NCBI RefSeq assembly: GCF_019679435.2
Contig: NZ_CP139781.1
Span: forward strand, 5,762,001-5,826,000
Reading direction: 5' to 3'
DNA: 64,000 nt
From: Actomonas aquatica
GTDB lineage: Bacteria > Verrucomicrobiota > Verrucomicrobiia > Opitutales > Opitutaceae
Below are positions 35,459 to 44,238 of this stretch, in pieces; the first letter of the stretch is position 1; each line of letters begins with the position of its first letter. Both the position numbers and the translations under genes were made by a program. The notes beneath the pieces were generated by a model. It had not been told where the DNA came from and made no database searches. It saw only the letters and a program-made list of their open reading frames with translations.

Positions 35459-36853
35459 CTATTTCGCCGGCTCGAGGTCGTAGCCGTCTTTGCGGTCTTT
35501 CATGGTCCAGCCGGCGGCGGCGATTTCGCCGCGGAGGGCGTCGGCGGCGGGCCAGTCCTTGGCCTGCTTGGCGGCCCAGCGTTTTTCGGCGAGGGCAGTG
35601 ATCTCGGCCGGGATCTCGACAGTAGGCGTCTCGGGGGCGGTGAGATCGAAGCCGAAGGCGAAGATCACGCGATCGAAGGTGGCGGCGTCGACGCCGCGCG
35701 GGCCGGCATTGACGATGCGGAACAGCGCACCGAGCGCACCGGGGGTGTTGAGATTGTCGTGCAGGGCGGCGAAGACCGGATCAAACACCGCGGGGTCGCC
35801 GGTCTGCTCGCCGAGCAGGCCGCGGAAGTTGCGCAGGGTGGTGAGGGCCTTGTCGGCCGCGCCGAGGGAGGCGAGGGTGAAGTTGAGCTGCTTGTGCGGG
35901 TGACCGGCGAGCAGGGTGTAGCGCAGGGCGGCGGCGGAGTGGCCCATCTCCTTGAGCTGGTCGAGCGTGTAGAGGTTGCCGAGCGATTTGCTCATCTTGG
36001 CGCCGTCAACGAGCAGGTGCTTGCTGTGATACCAGAGGCGGGCGAAGGGCACGCCGTTGCAGCACTCGCTCTGCGCAATCTCGTTTTCGTGGTGCGGGAA
36101 GAGCAGGTCCTCGCCGCCGGTGTGCAGGTCGATGGTCTCGCCGAGGTGTTTTTTGGCCATGGCGCTGCACTCGATGTGCCAGCCGGGGCGACCGGCGGAG
36201 GCGCCGGCGGGGCCGTCCCATTTCACGTCACCTTCGTCGGCCTTCCAGGCCTTCCAGAGAGCGAAGTCGGTGCCGTCTTCCTTTTCGTCGGCGTCGACCG
36301 AGGTGGTGTCCTTGGCCCCGGTGTTGCCGGCGGCCGCGGCGGCGCCGGATTTGAGTTCACGTTCCTTGACGCGGGAGAGGGCGCCGTATCCATCAAATGA
36401 GGACACCTTGAAGTAGACCGAACCGTCGGCGGCTCGGTAGGCGTGGCCCTTTTCCATGAGGACCTCGATCATGTTGACCTGCTCTTTAATGTGAGTGGTG
36501 GCGGCTGGCTCGACGTGGGGGCGCAGGCAGTTGAGGGCGTCGCAGTCGGCGTGAAACTTGTCGGTCCAGCGTTGGGTGACGGTGGAAAGGGGCACGCCCT
36601 CCTCGCGGGCGCGGCGGATGGTCTTGTCGTCGACGTCGGTGAGATTGCGCACGTGCTTCACTTTGTCGGCGCCGAACTGGTCCTCGAGCAGGCGGCGGAG
36701 GAGGTCATTGACCACGAAGGTGCGGAAGTTGCCGATGTGAGCTTCGGCGTAGACGGTGGGGCCGCAGTTGTAGAAACGGAAGACGCCGTCATCGTGCGCC
36801 GGAGCGACGGGCTGGAGGGAGCGGGACAGGGAATCGTGGAGCTGCAGAGCCAT
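35459..36853 (-). CDS. cysS: Cysteinyl-tRNA synthetase
   Basis: 464 residues, the usual bacterial length. Class I motifs: H-I-G-N (39-42) for HIGH, and K-M-S-K-S (286-290). Zinc ligands appear as Cys30 in F-Y-N-C-G-P, Cys229 in W-H-I-E-C-S and His254 in F-P-H-H-E-N-E. A low-complexity Ala/Asp-rich insertion (about 168-195) is inside the catalytic domain. ATG 36853 lies directly before the family's normal start. An AACCACGAAGG tract is found 18 nt upstream. Confidence 0.97.
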   Translation of the reverse strand: MALQLHDSLSRSLQPVAPAHDDGVFRFYNCGPTVYAEAHIGNFRTFVVNDLLRRLLEDQFGADKVKHVRNLTDVDDKTIRRAREEGVPLSTVTQRWTDKFHADCDALNCLRPHVEPAATTHIKEQVNMIEVLMEKGHAYRAADGSVYFKVSSFDGYGALSRVKERELKSGAAAAAGNTGAKDTTSVDADEKEDGTDFALWKAWKADEGDVKWDGPAGASAGRPGWHIECSAMAKKHLGETIDLHTGGEDLLFPHHENEIAQSECCNGVPFARLWYHSKHLLVDGAKMSKSLGNLYTLDQLKEMGHSAAALRYTLLAGHPHKQLNFTLASLGAADKALTTLRNFRGLLGEQTGDPAVFDPVFAALHDNLNTPGALGALFRIVNAGPRGVDAATFDRVIFAFGFDLTAPETPTVEIPAEITALAEKRWAAKQAKDWPAADALRGEIAAAGWTMKDRKDGYDLEPAK

Positions 36854-36870
36854 GGGAATGGATTAGGAGA

Positions 36871-36900
36871 AACCACGAAGGACACCAAACACACGAAAAA
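36871..36900. repeat. AACCACGAA-type degenerate tract upstream of cysS
   Basis: AACCACGAAG, GACACCAAAC and ACACGAAAAA follow each other with a 10-nt step. Similar AACCAC-led tracts lie upstream of thrS (33164-33180), the acidic-tailed gene (48610-48630) and lipA (57129-57160), always on the 5' side of a minus-strand gene. Confidence 0.4.
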
Positions 36901-36970
36901 TCAAAGCCGGGCCCGACATGGAGGCGGAGGCAAAATGAACAAATGCCGCCGTGGTAGCGTCTGAGGGCGT

Positions 36971-37996
36971 GTGCGTTTTCTGTTTATCCTGAGTGTCTTG
37001 GCGGCCGTGGGCTTGGTGGCGAAGGAGCCGATTTACCCGGAGATGGAGGATTTTTCGGCGGGGGCGGCGGTGGTGGCGCTGGCGGAGCGGGAAGGGCTGC
37101 CCCTGACAGGCGTGACCGTGGCGGGAGCCGGCCGTGAGCGTCCGGAGGCGGGTGACCGCGCGGTGGTGCTCATCTCCATGCGCGATGACGACGAGGTCGA
37201 GCAGTGGCTGGCGGAGTTTCGGTTGGCGGAGCTCAACGCGGAGGAAGCCGCGCAAGTGGCGTCGGCGGATGTCGAGCCGTTGAGCATCTACACCTCGACC
37301 GGTTCGCATTACACGTTTGAGCGGGATTTGGTGGCGGTGGAGGTGACGGTGTGGGGGCCGTTGGATCAGGATGAGGGGCGGATCGAACGGGCGTTGGCCA
37401 AGGTGACGCGGGAGCAGGCGCGGTTCCTAGTGAATGCGGAGTTTCTGCAGGTGGGGTTGGACCGGGCGGCGGGGACGATTCTGCGACTGCGCGATGATAC
37501 GGGGCGGGTGGGAATCAGCATGCGCAACACGCCGTTTCCGGAGGAAGAAGCACGCGCCACCCGGGCGGAGTTGGAGGAGCGGGGCGTGCGCGAGGAGGAT
37601 GTGCGTTCGGTGGTGGGCTCGTTGCCTGCGCTGGTGGAGTTTTTTGGGATCGCGGCACAGACCCCGGGGTTGAAAGGCATTCTGTTCGAGGTCGTCGACG
37701 TGCCGTGGTGGGCGCTGGTGAAGGGGCTGGGATCGGTGAACGCCAACATCAACCTGGATGGTAACCGGCTGCGGCGGGTGCCGGAGACCGCGGCGTCATT
37801 TGTGGTGCCGTTTGCGGTGGAGCTGAACGGTGTGGCGGCGCTGACGGTCGAGCTGGTGGCGCAACCACCGAAGGCGCCGGCCTCGGTTTTGGCCGGGGTG
37901 ACGGCGGTGTATGCGGGGCGGCCCAAGGGCGGGGGCAAGCGCGTGTCGATTCAGTTGCTGGCGGCGACGGTCTCGGACGCGTCCGCGGAGAAATGA
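36971..37996 (+). CDS. Exported protein of unknown function, paralogue A
   Basis: 341 residues from GTG 36971 with a GAGG 4 nt before it. A short signal peptide (M-R-F-L-F-I-L-S-V-L-A-A-V-G-L-V-A) precedes a mixed alpha/beta body. Landmarks are Y-T-S-T-G-S-H-Y-T-F-E (about 108-118), L-P-A-L-V-E-F-F-G (about 219-227) and V-V-D-V-P-W-W-A-L-V-K (about 239-249). All three recur in the protein at 39068-40180, a clear paralogue. hemB lies between them with 38 and 22 nt gaps, so all three form one operon. No known domain recognised; the role in or near haem synthesis is a guess from position. Confidence 0.75.
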   Translation: MRFLFILSVLAAVGLVAKEPIYPEMEDFSAGAAVVALAEREGLPLTGVTVAGAGRERPEAGDRAVVLISMRDDDEVEQWLAEFRLAELNAEEAAQVASADVEPLSIYTSTGSHYTFERDLVAVEVTVWGPLDQDEGRIERALAKVTREQARFLVNAEFLQVGLDRAAGTILRLRDDTGRVGISMRNTPFPEEEARATRAELEERGVREEDVRSVVGSLPALVEFFGIAAQTPGLKGILFEVVDVPWWALVKGLGSVNANINLDGNRLRRVPETAASFVVPFAVELNGVAALTVELVAQPPKAPASVLAGVTAVYAGRPKGGGKRVSIQLLAATVSDASAEK

Positions 37997-38034
37997 GGTG
38001 GCGCTGGCGGGCGCGGCGGGTGTAAACCGCGAGC

Positions 38035-39045
38035 ATGTCTTCCGAAGCTATGCTTGATCTGGTTGAACGTCCTCGCCGCCTGCGCCGCACGGCGGGTTTG
38101 CGCGCCATGGTGCGCGAGACGCATCTGCGCCCCGAGGATTTCATCGCGCCGCTGTTTGTGGTGGATGGCAAACCGGCGCCGGAGGAGATCGCGTCGATGC
38201 CGGGCGTGTTTCGCCTGAACATCAAAGACCTCGTCAAAGAGTGCCGGGCGCTGAGCAAGCTCGGGGTGCGCGCGGTCGCGCTGTTTCCCAAGATGGACAG
38301 CAAGCTGAAGGACGCCGAAGGCACGGCGGCGCTCGATGAGGACGGCCTCATCCTGCGGGCGGTGCGCGCGGTGAAGCAGGCGCTGCCGGAACTCGCGGTG
38401 GTGACCGATGTGGCGCTCGATCCTTACACTTCGCACGGCCACGACGGCGTGCTGACCGACATTGCTGATGACGTGGACAACGATCGCACGGTGGCGATTC
38501 TTTCCGAGATGGCGGTGCTGCAGGCCGAGGCGGGCGTCGATATCGTGGCGCCGTCGGACATGATGGATGGCCGCATCGGTGCGATCCGCGAGGCGCTCGA
38601 CGCGCACGACTTTGCCGACACCGCGATCATGGCTTACTCGGCGAAATTTAACTCGGCCTATTATGGTCCTTTCCGTGATGCGGTGGGCAGTGCGAAGGCG
38701 GCTGGCACCAATACGCTGAGCAAGGCGACCTACCAGCTCGACCCGGCCAACCGACGCATGGCGATCAACGAGGCGGCGCTCGACGAAGAAGAGGGGGCGG
38801 ACTTCATCATGGTGAAGCCAGCGGGCGCTTATCTGGACATCATCCGCGAGCTGCGTGATGCGACGACCAAGCCGGTGGCGGCGTATCAGGTGTCGGGCGA
38901 ATATTCCCAGATTCACGCGGCGGCGAAGCTGGGCTGGCTGGATCTCGAAAAGATCAGGCACGAGTCGTTGCTCGCGATCAAGCGAGCGGGGGCCGACCTG
39001 ATCCTGACCTACTTTGCCAAGGACATGGCGAAGCTGCTCAAGTAA
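38035..39045 (+). CDS. hemB: Delta-aminolevulinic acid dehydratase (porphobilinogen synthase)
   Basis: 336 residues. It joins two aminolevulinate molecules to porphobilinogen. The Schiff-base lysines are Lys204 (Y-S-A-K-F-N-S-A-Y-Y-G-P-F-R) and Lys261 (I-M-V-K-P-A-G-A-Y). The metal-site loop reads D-V-A-L-D-P-Y-T-S-H-G-H-D-G (125-138) without the three Cys of zinc enzymes, so this is the Mg-dependent or zinc-independent type. It is the middle gene of a three-gene operon between two paralogous exported proteins. hemH lies elsewhere in the window. Confidence 0.97.
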   Translation: MSSEAMLDLVERPRRLRRTAGLRAMVRETHLRPEDFIAPLFVVDGKPAPEEIASMPGVFRLNIKDLVKECRALSKLGVRAVALFPKMDSKLKDAEGTAALDEDGLILRAVRAVKQALPELAVVTDVALDPYTSHGHDGVLTDIADDVDNDRTVAILSEMAVLQAEAGVDIVAPSDMMDGRIGAIREALDAHDFADTAIMAYSAKFNSAYYGPFRDAVGSAKAAGTNTLSKATYQLDPANRRMAINEAALDEEEGADFIMVKPAGAYLDIIRELRDATTKPVAAYQVSGEYSQIHAAAKLGWLDLEKIRHESLLAIKRAGADLILTYFAKDMAKLLK

Positions 39046-39067
39046 CCGGTCCGAGCGACGCACCGCC

Positions 39068-40180
39068 ATGTTGCTCCGCCGCCGACGTTCCCATCACTCC
39101 ATGGGGCGTCGGAGACGGCTGGTGGCGGGGCTGATGGCGCTGAATGCGGCAACTGTCGCGTGGGCGGCGGATGCGCCTGAACCGCAGTTGGGCGAGAGTC
39201 TGGGACTGCGGCCGGTGGCGCCGCTGGTCGCGGTGGCACGTGAGGAAGGCATGGCGCTGAATGGTGCGGTCTTTCGGACGGTGCTGACAGCATCAGATCA
39301 CGAGGCGGAAGTCGCCGTGAAAGGCAGTTGCACTCTGGTGGTGGAGACGCGCGGCAAACGGCGGTTGGCGCAGTGGCTGGTGGAAGTGGCGGCACTGGAT
39401 GAAGACGGTGAAGGCTTCGAGTCTTCGACGGATCAGGAGGCGCGGTTGTTCACTTCGACGGGCCGCGAGCACACCTTTGCCATGACCAAACAGCCGGTGC
39501 GGTTGACGGCGTTTGGGCCGGTGCCGCTGGCGGAGCGAAAGCTGGCGAAACTTACGCGCGACGACATCCCTCGCGCGACGGTCGAGCGGGCGGTCACGGC
39601 GGATTTCCTGCGACTCGGTTTTGCCGGGTTCACGCGCGGCTGGATAGGCATGCTGGAGCGAGGAGTGGAGACGGCGCCCGGGTTGGGCCTGCGCTTGCGC
39701 GAACCGTATCCGGAAAAGGTCACGCAAGCGGTGGCAAAGATCGCGGCGGAGGCGGGTTGGACGGAGGTCGATGACCGGGCCTACGCGGCGACGCTGCCTG
39801 CACTGCTGGAGTTTGTGGGCGTGATCATGAAAACGCCGGCGATGGCGGAGATCCTGGCGGAGGTGGTGGACGTGCCGTGGTGGTCGGTGGTGAAGCGCGG
39901 GGGCAAGCTGCCGCCGATCAACATCCGTTACCGGTTTGAGCGTATCCGCAGAGTGGCGACACAGACGGCGTCGGCGGACGCCCGTCAGCCGCAGGACGTC
40001 TATGTGCTGCCGGTCGTCTTGTTGTTGGACGGCAAGCCGGCGTTGGAGGTCGACCTGTTTGTGCGGCGCCCGGTGGGAGGCCTCGCGCTGGTGGCGGGGG
40101 TGATCGGGCTGGAGGCGCGCGATCCGCGTGACGCGCAGAGCCGCGTGTTGATGCGGGTGATCGGTGTGAGCGACGACTGA
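39068..40180 (+). CDS. Exported protein of unknown function, paralogue B
   Basis: 370 residues from ATG 39068, 22 nt after hemB. The N-terminus is Arg-rich, then has a hydrophobic stretch ending A-T-V-A-W-A-A-D, a probable signal peptide. It shares with the protein at 36971-37996 the F-T-S-T-G-R-E-H-T-F block, T-L-P-A-L-L-E-F-V-G, V-V-D-V-P-W-W-S-V-V-K and a final L-x-G-K-P-A-L-E-V-D-L segment. No known family. A strong terminator follows, closing the operon. Confidence 0.75.
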   Translation: MLLRRRRSHHSMGRRRRLVAGLMALNAATVAWAADAPEPQLGESLGLRPVAPLVAVAREEGMALNGAVFRTVLTASDHEAEVAVKGSCTLVVETRGKRRLAQWLVEVAALDEDGEGFESSTDQEARLFTSTGREHTFAMTKQPVRLTAFGPVPLAERKLAKLTRDDIPRATVERAVTADFLRLGFAGFTRGWIGMLERGVETAPGLGLRLREPYPEKVTQAVAKIAAEAGWTEVDDRAYAATLPALLEFVGVIMKTPAMAEILAEVVDVPWWSVVKRGGKLPPINIRYRFERIRRVATQTASADARQPQDVYVLPVVLLLDGKPALEVDLFVRRPVGGLALVAGVIGLEARDPRDAQSRVLMRVIGVSDD

Positions 40181-40215
40181 GGGCGGACGGCACTGGTCCG
40201 CTGCCTGACCGCCCT

Positions 40216-40251
40216 TGCCGATGCCGGCGGGGTGACCGGCATCGGCAGTTT
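40216..40251 (+). terminator. Terminator of the hemB operon
   Basis: Perfect 12-bp stem TGCCGATGCCGG (40216-40227) with CCGGCATCGGCA (40236-40247), then GTTT. 35 nt past the last gene. Confidence 0.75.
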
Positions 40252-40268
40252 GGGGCTGGGGGGGGGAG

Positions 40269-40718
40269 TCAGCCGGGGTATTCTGCGCCGAGCATGCGCT
40301 CCATGTTGTGGAGGGCGGCGCCTTGGGCAGAGATGATCCAGTTGACGAGGTTGCCGATCGAAACGACGCCGACGACGCGGTCGACTTCGATGACCGGGAG
40401 GTGGCGCACGCGGTGCTCCGTCATCAGGTGCATGCAACGATCCACCGTGTCGAACGGGGCGACGGTGGTGAGGTTGGTGCTCATGATCTCTTCAACGCTG
40501 GTCTCCTTGGACTGTTTGCCCACGAGGATGACTTTGCGGGTGTAGTCACGTTCGGAGAGCATGCCGACGAGGCGGTCGTGATCCATTACCAATACAGCGC
40601 CGATGTTCTTTGCAGCCATCAGCGCGATCGCATCATAGACCGTGGCGTCCGGGGTAACGCTCCAGATTGCGGTTCCTTTCTGGGCGAGGACGGCACGGAC
40701 AGTATCGAGGACTTCCAT
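40269..40718 (-). CDS. CBS-domain pair protein
   Basis: 149 residues from ATG 40718. Two CBS motifs form one Bateman module: V-Y-D-A-I-A-L-M-A-A-K-N-I-G-A-V-L-V with L-V-G-M-L-S-E-R-D-Y, and C-M-H-L-M-T-E-H-R-V-R-H-L-P-V-I with V-V-G-V-V-S-I-G-N-L-V. Such stand-alone proteins bind adenine nucleotides and sense energy state. It follows the propeller sensor kinase by 55 nt on the same strand, so co-transcription is likely. No effector domain is attached. Confidence 0.9.
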   Translation of the reverse strand: MEVLDTVRAVLAQKGTAIWSVTPDATVYDAIALMAAKNIGAVLVMDHDRLVGMLSERDYTRKVILVGKQSKETSVEEIMSTNLTTVAPFDTVDRCMHLMTEHRVRHLPVIEVDRVVGVVSIGNLVNWIISAQGAALHNMERMLGAEYPG

Positions 40719-40773
40719 GGTGCCGGCGAGCTTGGCGGGCGGGCGACGCCGGGTCAACCGGGCAGGTGCGCGC

Positions 40774-43700
40774 TCAAAAAGGCGGCAGGGTGTCGTCGGC
40801 GGGGCGGCGGGTGGGCAGACGCAGCGTGAAAGTGGCCCCCTGTTCGGGAGCGCCGGTGGCGGTGATGGTGCCGCCATGGCGGGTGACGATGCGGTGCACG
40901 TTGGTGAGGCCGATCCCGGTGCCTTTGAAGCGGCGGTTGTCGTGCGCGCGCTGGAAGGGCTCGAAGAGGTGGACCTGCGCAGGATCAAAACCGGCGCCGT
41001 TGTCGCTGATCACAAAGGTCGCGAAGGATCGGTCGGGCTGGAGGGGGGCGGTGATGCGGATGATGGCCTGATCGCGCTCGCCGGTGAATTTGAGCGCGTT
41101 GTTCAGCAGGTTGGTGAACACCTGTTGGAGCAGGGTGGGGTCGCCCGCGACGGTGGGGACGGTGGTGGGCAGCTCCCAACACACCTGGCGGTCGGGGGCG
41201 TCGTGCATGAGGCGGTCACGGATGGCGACGATGATGGGCAGCAGGTCGACGTGTTGCCAGTGGATCGCGGCCTTCTGCACGGTGGCGAAATCGAGGAAAC
41301 TCTGCACGAGCTCGATGAGGCGCTGGCTTTCGTTGACGATGAAGGCGGTCATCTTGTCGCGTTCGGATCCCGGCTCGGGCGGGTAGAGGGAACGCAGGAG
41401 CTTGGCGAAGTTGCCGATGTTGCCGATGGGCGAACGCAGGTCGTGGGCGACGGAGTAGGCGAAGGCTTCGAGGTCGCGGTTGGCTTCACGCAGCTCCTCG
41501 GTGCGTTGGTGGACGCGTTGTTCGAGATCGGCGTTGAGTTGTCTGATCTCGTGCTGAGAGGCCTCGAGTTCGTGGGACTTTTGCTCCGTGGCGGTGATCT
41601 GTTGTTCGAGACGCAGGTTGCTGCGCTTGAGGGCCTCGGTGCGCAGGGTGACGAGACGGTCGAGCTCGGCGTTGCGTTGGCGGGTGACGGTGGTCGAAAC
41701 CCAACCGGCGAACCAGATGGCCCCGATGCCCAACAGGGCGAAACCGATCATGGCCCAGAGTCGGGTATACCACGGCTGCGGCACCATGAAAGTGAGTGCG
41801 GCCCGCTCGCCGATGCCGTCCGCGCCGACCGGCCGCACGATGAGTTGGTAATCACCGGGCGGGATGCCGCCGAGCGGCAGCATGCCGGTGGCATCGGCTT
41901 GGCGCCACTGGTGGTCGAGCCCATCGATGCGGTATTCGAACCCCACGGCGTGGCGCGGCTGGCCGCCGGTGGCCATGACTTGAACGACGAGGCTGTCGGC
42001 GCCAGCGCGAAGCGGGCTCGTGTCATCGAACGGTGGATACAGCGTGGTGGTGCCGCCGAGTTGCACGCGGGCGATGAGGGCGTGGAGCGGCTGGCGTTGC
42101 GGGATGGGGATGGCGGGATCGTAACGCGCAAGCTTTTGTGGTTCGTGCAGCCACACCACGCCGTCGCGCTGGCCATAGATGTGGAGCGGGAGCAGACCGG
42201 CCGGCAGCGGTTCATCCAAGCTGGCCCATTGGCCGTCCTGCGACTCGAGCACCTGCAGGCGTCCCTCATGGGTGAGCCAGAGGCGACCGGTTGAATCGAG
42301 GGTGGGGCGACCGAGCACGTCACGCATCTGGGGGATGCGGTTGAGGAGAGCTTCGTCGAGCCGCAGCTGTCCGCTGAGCGGGTCGCGGGCGAAGATCTGC
42401 CACGGCACGTTTACGCGCACCTGATCGTCGAGCAGAAAGAGGTTGGGCCAACGGTTGCCAAGGGCACCACCCGGGCCGTGCATCTCGATGGTTGGGCGCG
42501 GCAGGGTCGGCGTCACCCGGGCAACCTTGCCGGTGCCGAGTTCCACCCAGAAGGCGCCGGCGTCGTCGCTGATGGCGCCGTAGGCGTGGCCGAAGCCGGG
42601 GCTGGGGAATCGTTCCACGGAGAGTGCGCCGGCCGCATCCTGGAGCACCCAGCCGACTTCATCGTGGGCGACGTAGAGCCAGCGGCCGGGAGCGGTGGGG
42701 TTTGCCTGTATCAGCGGACTGGAGACGTCGCTGAGTTTGGCCCAGCGGTCGGCCAGGGTGCGGCGGAAAAGGCCGTCGCGGGAGGCGGCCAGCAATTGGT
42801 CGCCGATCGCGAAGAGTTGGTTGGCGTAGCCGGGCGGGGAGTCCACCTCGAAGCGCCGGATGCGATTGTCTTCATCGTAGATGCCGCGCTGGATGCGCCC
42901 GTCGGAGAGCAGCCAGAGCCGACCGTCGAATCGGAACGGCATGGCGTAGGCGAGGCCGGTGTCGACGAAGGCTTCGAAGTGCGAGATGCGGGAGGGGAAA
43001 TCGATGCGAGCGATACCGTCGTTGAGCAGCGCCCAGAGCGCGCCGTCGGTGCCTCGCACGAGCTTGGTGACGCGCGCGAGGCGGTGGTCGTTGCTGCGAT
43101 CGAGCACTTGCACGATGGTGCCGTCGGCGCGGAAAAAGATGATGCCGAGGTTGTGGGAAGCGGCGGCGTAGAGGTCCTGGCCGAGGGCGCAGAGGGCGTT
43201 GATGGAGTAGGCGCGGGCGAGCAGGCCGCGGGTGGCAAACGGAGTGAAGGCCTGGCCGTCCCAGACGCGCAGGCCGCGCCCGGTGGTGCCGACCAAGGTG
43301 CGGTCAGGGCCCAGCGGAGCGGCAGAGGTGATGGTGGCATCGGCGTAGTCGTCGCCGGCGAGATGCACGGGATGAAGTTGCTCACCGTCGTAGCGGTAGA
43401 GCGCGCCGTTGGAGCTGTCGCTGAGGTGGACGACTCCGTTGAGGGAGAAGGCGGCGCGGGGGGCATTGGCGACGCCGATGACGCGCGGGGTGGCGCCGGG
43501 TTGCCAGGCGAAGATCGGACCGGCGCCCCACCACCAGAACCATTTGCCCTCGGCCTCGCGCACGTGCGTGAGCTGCGGATCGCCGTAGCGCTCGTGCTCG
43601 ACGATGGTCTCGACGGGTTCGAGGCGCCACGTGGCGTCGGACCCAAATTCGAGGCGGGCGAAGGCGTTGGAGCGGCCGGCGTAGATGGTGCCATCGGTGG

Positions 43701-44037
43701 CGACGGCGACGTTTTCCAAATTGATGTGCGGTTGGTCGGCGGCGCGTTCGAGCTGCATCCAGCGGACCCCATCGCCGATGGCGAGTTCGTCCTGGGCCAT
43801 GACGAGCAGGCGACCGTCGGGCAGGACGTGCAGGTCGACGGCGGGTTTGGTCATGCCCACACTCTCGGGGCCGAAGATTTCGAAATTGGGCGCGCCGGAT
43901 TCAACGACTCCCGTGGGCGTTCCGGCCAAGGTGTATTCGGCCGGCTGGGACCACGCCGTCAGCGCGCGCAGGCCCAATGCGGCACCAAGGGCGGCCAAGC
44001 GTAGGCGCGGGGAAAAAACGCTGCGGGAAATAGCCAC
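40774..44037 (-). CDS. Sensor histidine kinase with periplasmic propeller and Y_Y_Y domain
   Basis: About 1087 residues from GTG 44037, which gives a signal-like N-terminus (L-R-L-A-A-L-G-A-A-L-G-L-R-A-L). A TTG at 44169 would be longer. Roughly 600 residues of propeller-like repeats (D-G-x-L-W-x-L, G-L-R-V-W-D-G) are followed by a Y_Y_Y beta domain (F-E-Y-R-I-D-G-L-D-H-Q-W), a membrane helix (A-M-I-G-F-A-L-L-G-I-G-A-I-W-F), a coiled coil, HisKA with His865 in V-A-H-D-L-R-S-P, and HATPase_c (N-N-A-L-K-F, D-N-G-A-G-F, G-T-G-I-G-L). Unlike hybrid systems of this type it ends after the kinase, so its response regulator is elsewhere. It is divergent from a sugar dehydrogenase operon. Confidence 0.88.
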   Translation of the reverse strand: MAISRSVFSPRLRLAALGAALGLRALTAWSQPAEYTLAGTPTGVVESGAPNFEIFGPESVGMTKPAVDLHVLPDGRLLVMAQDELAIGDGVRWMQLERAADQPHINLENVAVATDGTIYAGRSNAFARLEFGSDATWRLEPVETIVEHERYGDPQLTHVREAEGKWFWWWGAGPIFAWQPGATPRVIGVANAPRAAFSLNGVVHLSDSSNGALYRYDGEQLHPVHLAGDDYADATITSAAPLGPDRTLVGTTGRGLRVWDGQAFTPFATRGLLARAYSINALCALGQDLYAAASHNLGIIFFRADGTIVQVLDRSNDHRLARVTKLVRGTDGALWALLNDGIARIDFPSRISHFEAFVDTGLAYAMPFRFDGRLWLLSDGRIQRGIYDEDNRIRRFEVDSPPGYANQLFAIGDQLLAASRDGLFRRTLADRWAKLSDVSSPLIQANPTAPGRWLYVAHDEVGWVLQDAAGALSVERFPSPGFGHAYGAISDDAGAFWVELGTGKVARVTPTLPRPTIEMHGPGGALGNRWPNLFLLDDQVRVNVPWQIFARDPLSGQLRLDEALLNRIPQMRDVLGRPTLDSTGRLWLTHEGRLQVLESQDGQWASLDEPLPAGLLPLHIYGQRDGVVWLHEPQKLARYDPAIPIPQRQPLHALIARVQLGGTTTLYPPFDDTSPLRAGADSLVVQVMATGGQPRHAVGFEYRIDGLDHQWRQADATGMLPLGGIPPGDYQLIVRPVGADGIGERAALTFMVPQPWYTRLWAMIGFALLGIGAIWFAGWVSTTVTRQRNAELDRLVTLRTEALKRSNLRLEQQITATEQKSHELEASQHEIRQLNADLEQRVHQRTEELREANRDLEAFAYSVAHDLRSPIGNIGNFAKLLRSLYPPEPGSERDKMTAFIVNESQRLIELVQSFLDFATVQKAAIHWQHVDLLPIIVAIRDRLMHDAPDRQVCWELPTTVPTVAGDPTLLQQVFTNLLNNALKFTGERDQAIIRITAPLQPDRSFATFVISDNGAGFDPAQVHLFEPFQRAHDNRRFKGTGIGLTNVHRIVTRHGGTITATGAPEQGATFTLRLPTRRPADDTLPPF

Positions 44038-44238
44038 GAGTCGAGAGAGTGGATCGGAGATGACGGAACCGAATTCGGTCGGTTTCCGCAATGGTGGATG
44101 ACGGTCGATTGCAATAAGTGGCGAAGAGCGTGGTGGTGCCGAAGCAGACGCAGCGAGGTTCAACGTCAACTCCCGGACCGTTCGGCCGTTTTAGCGCGGC
44201 GGTTGCGCGAGGGGGGAGTGCGACTATTTTGGCCGACC

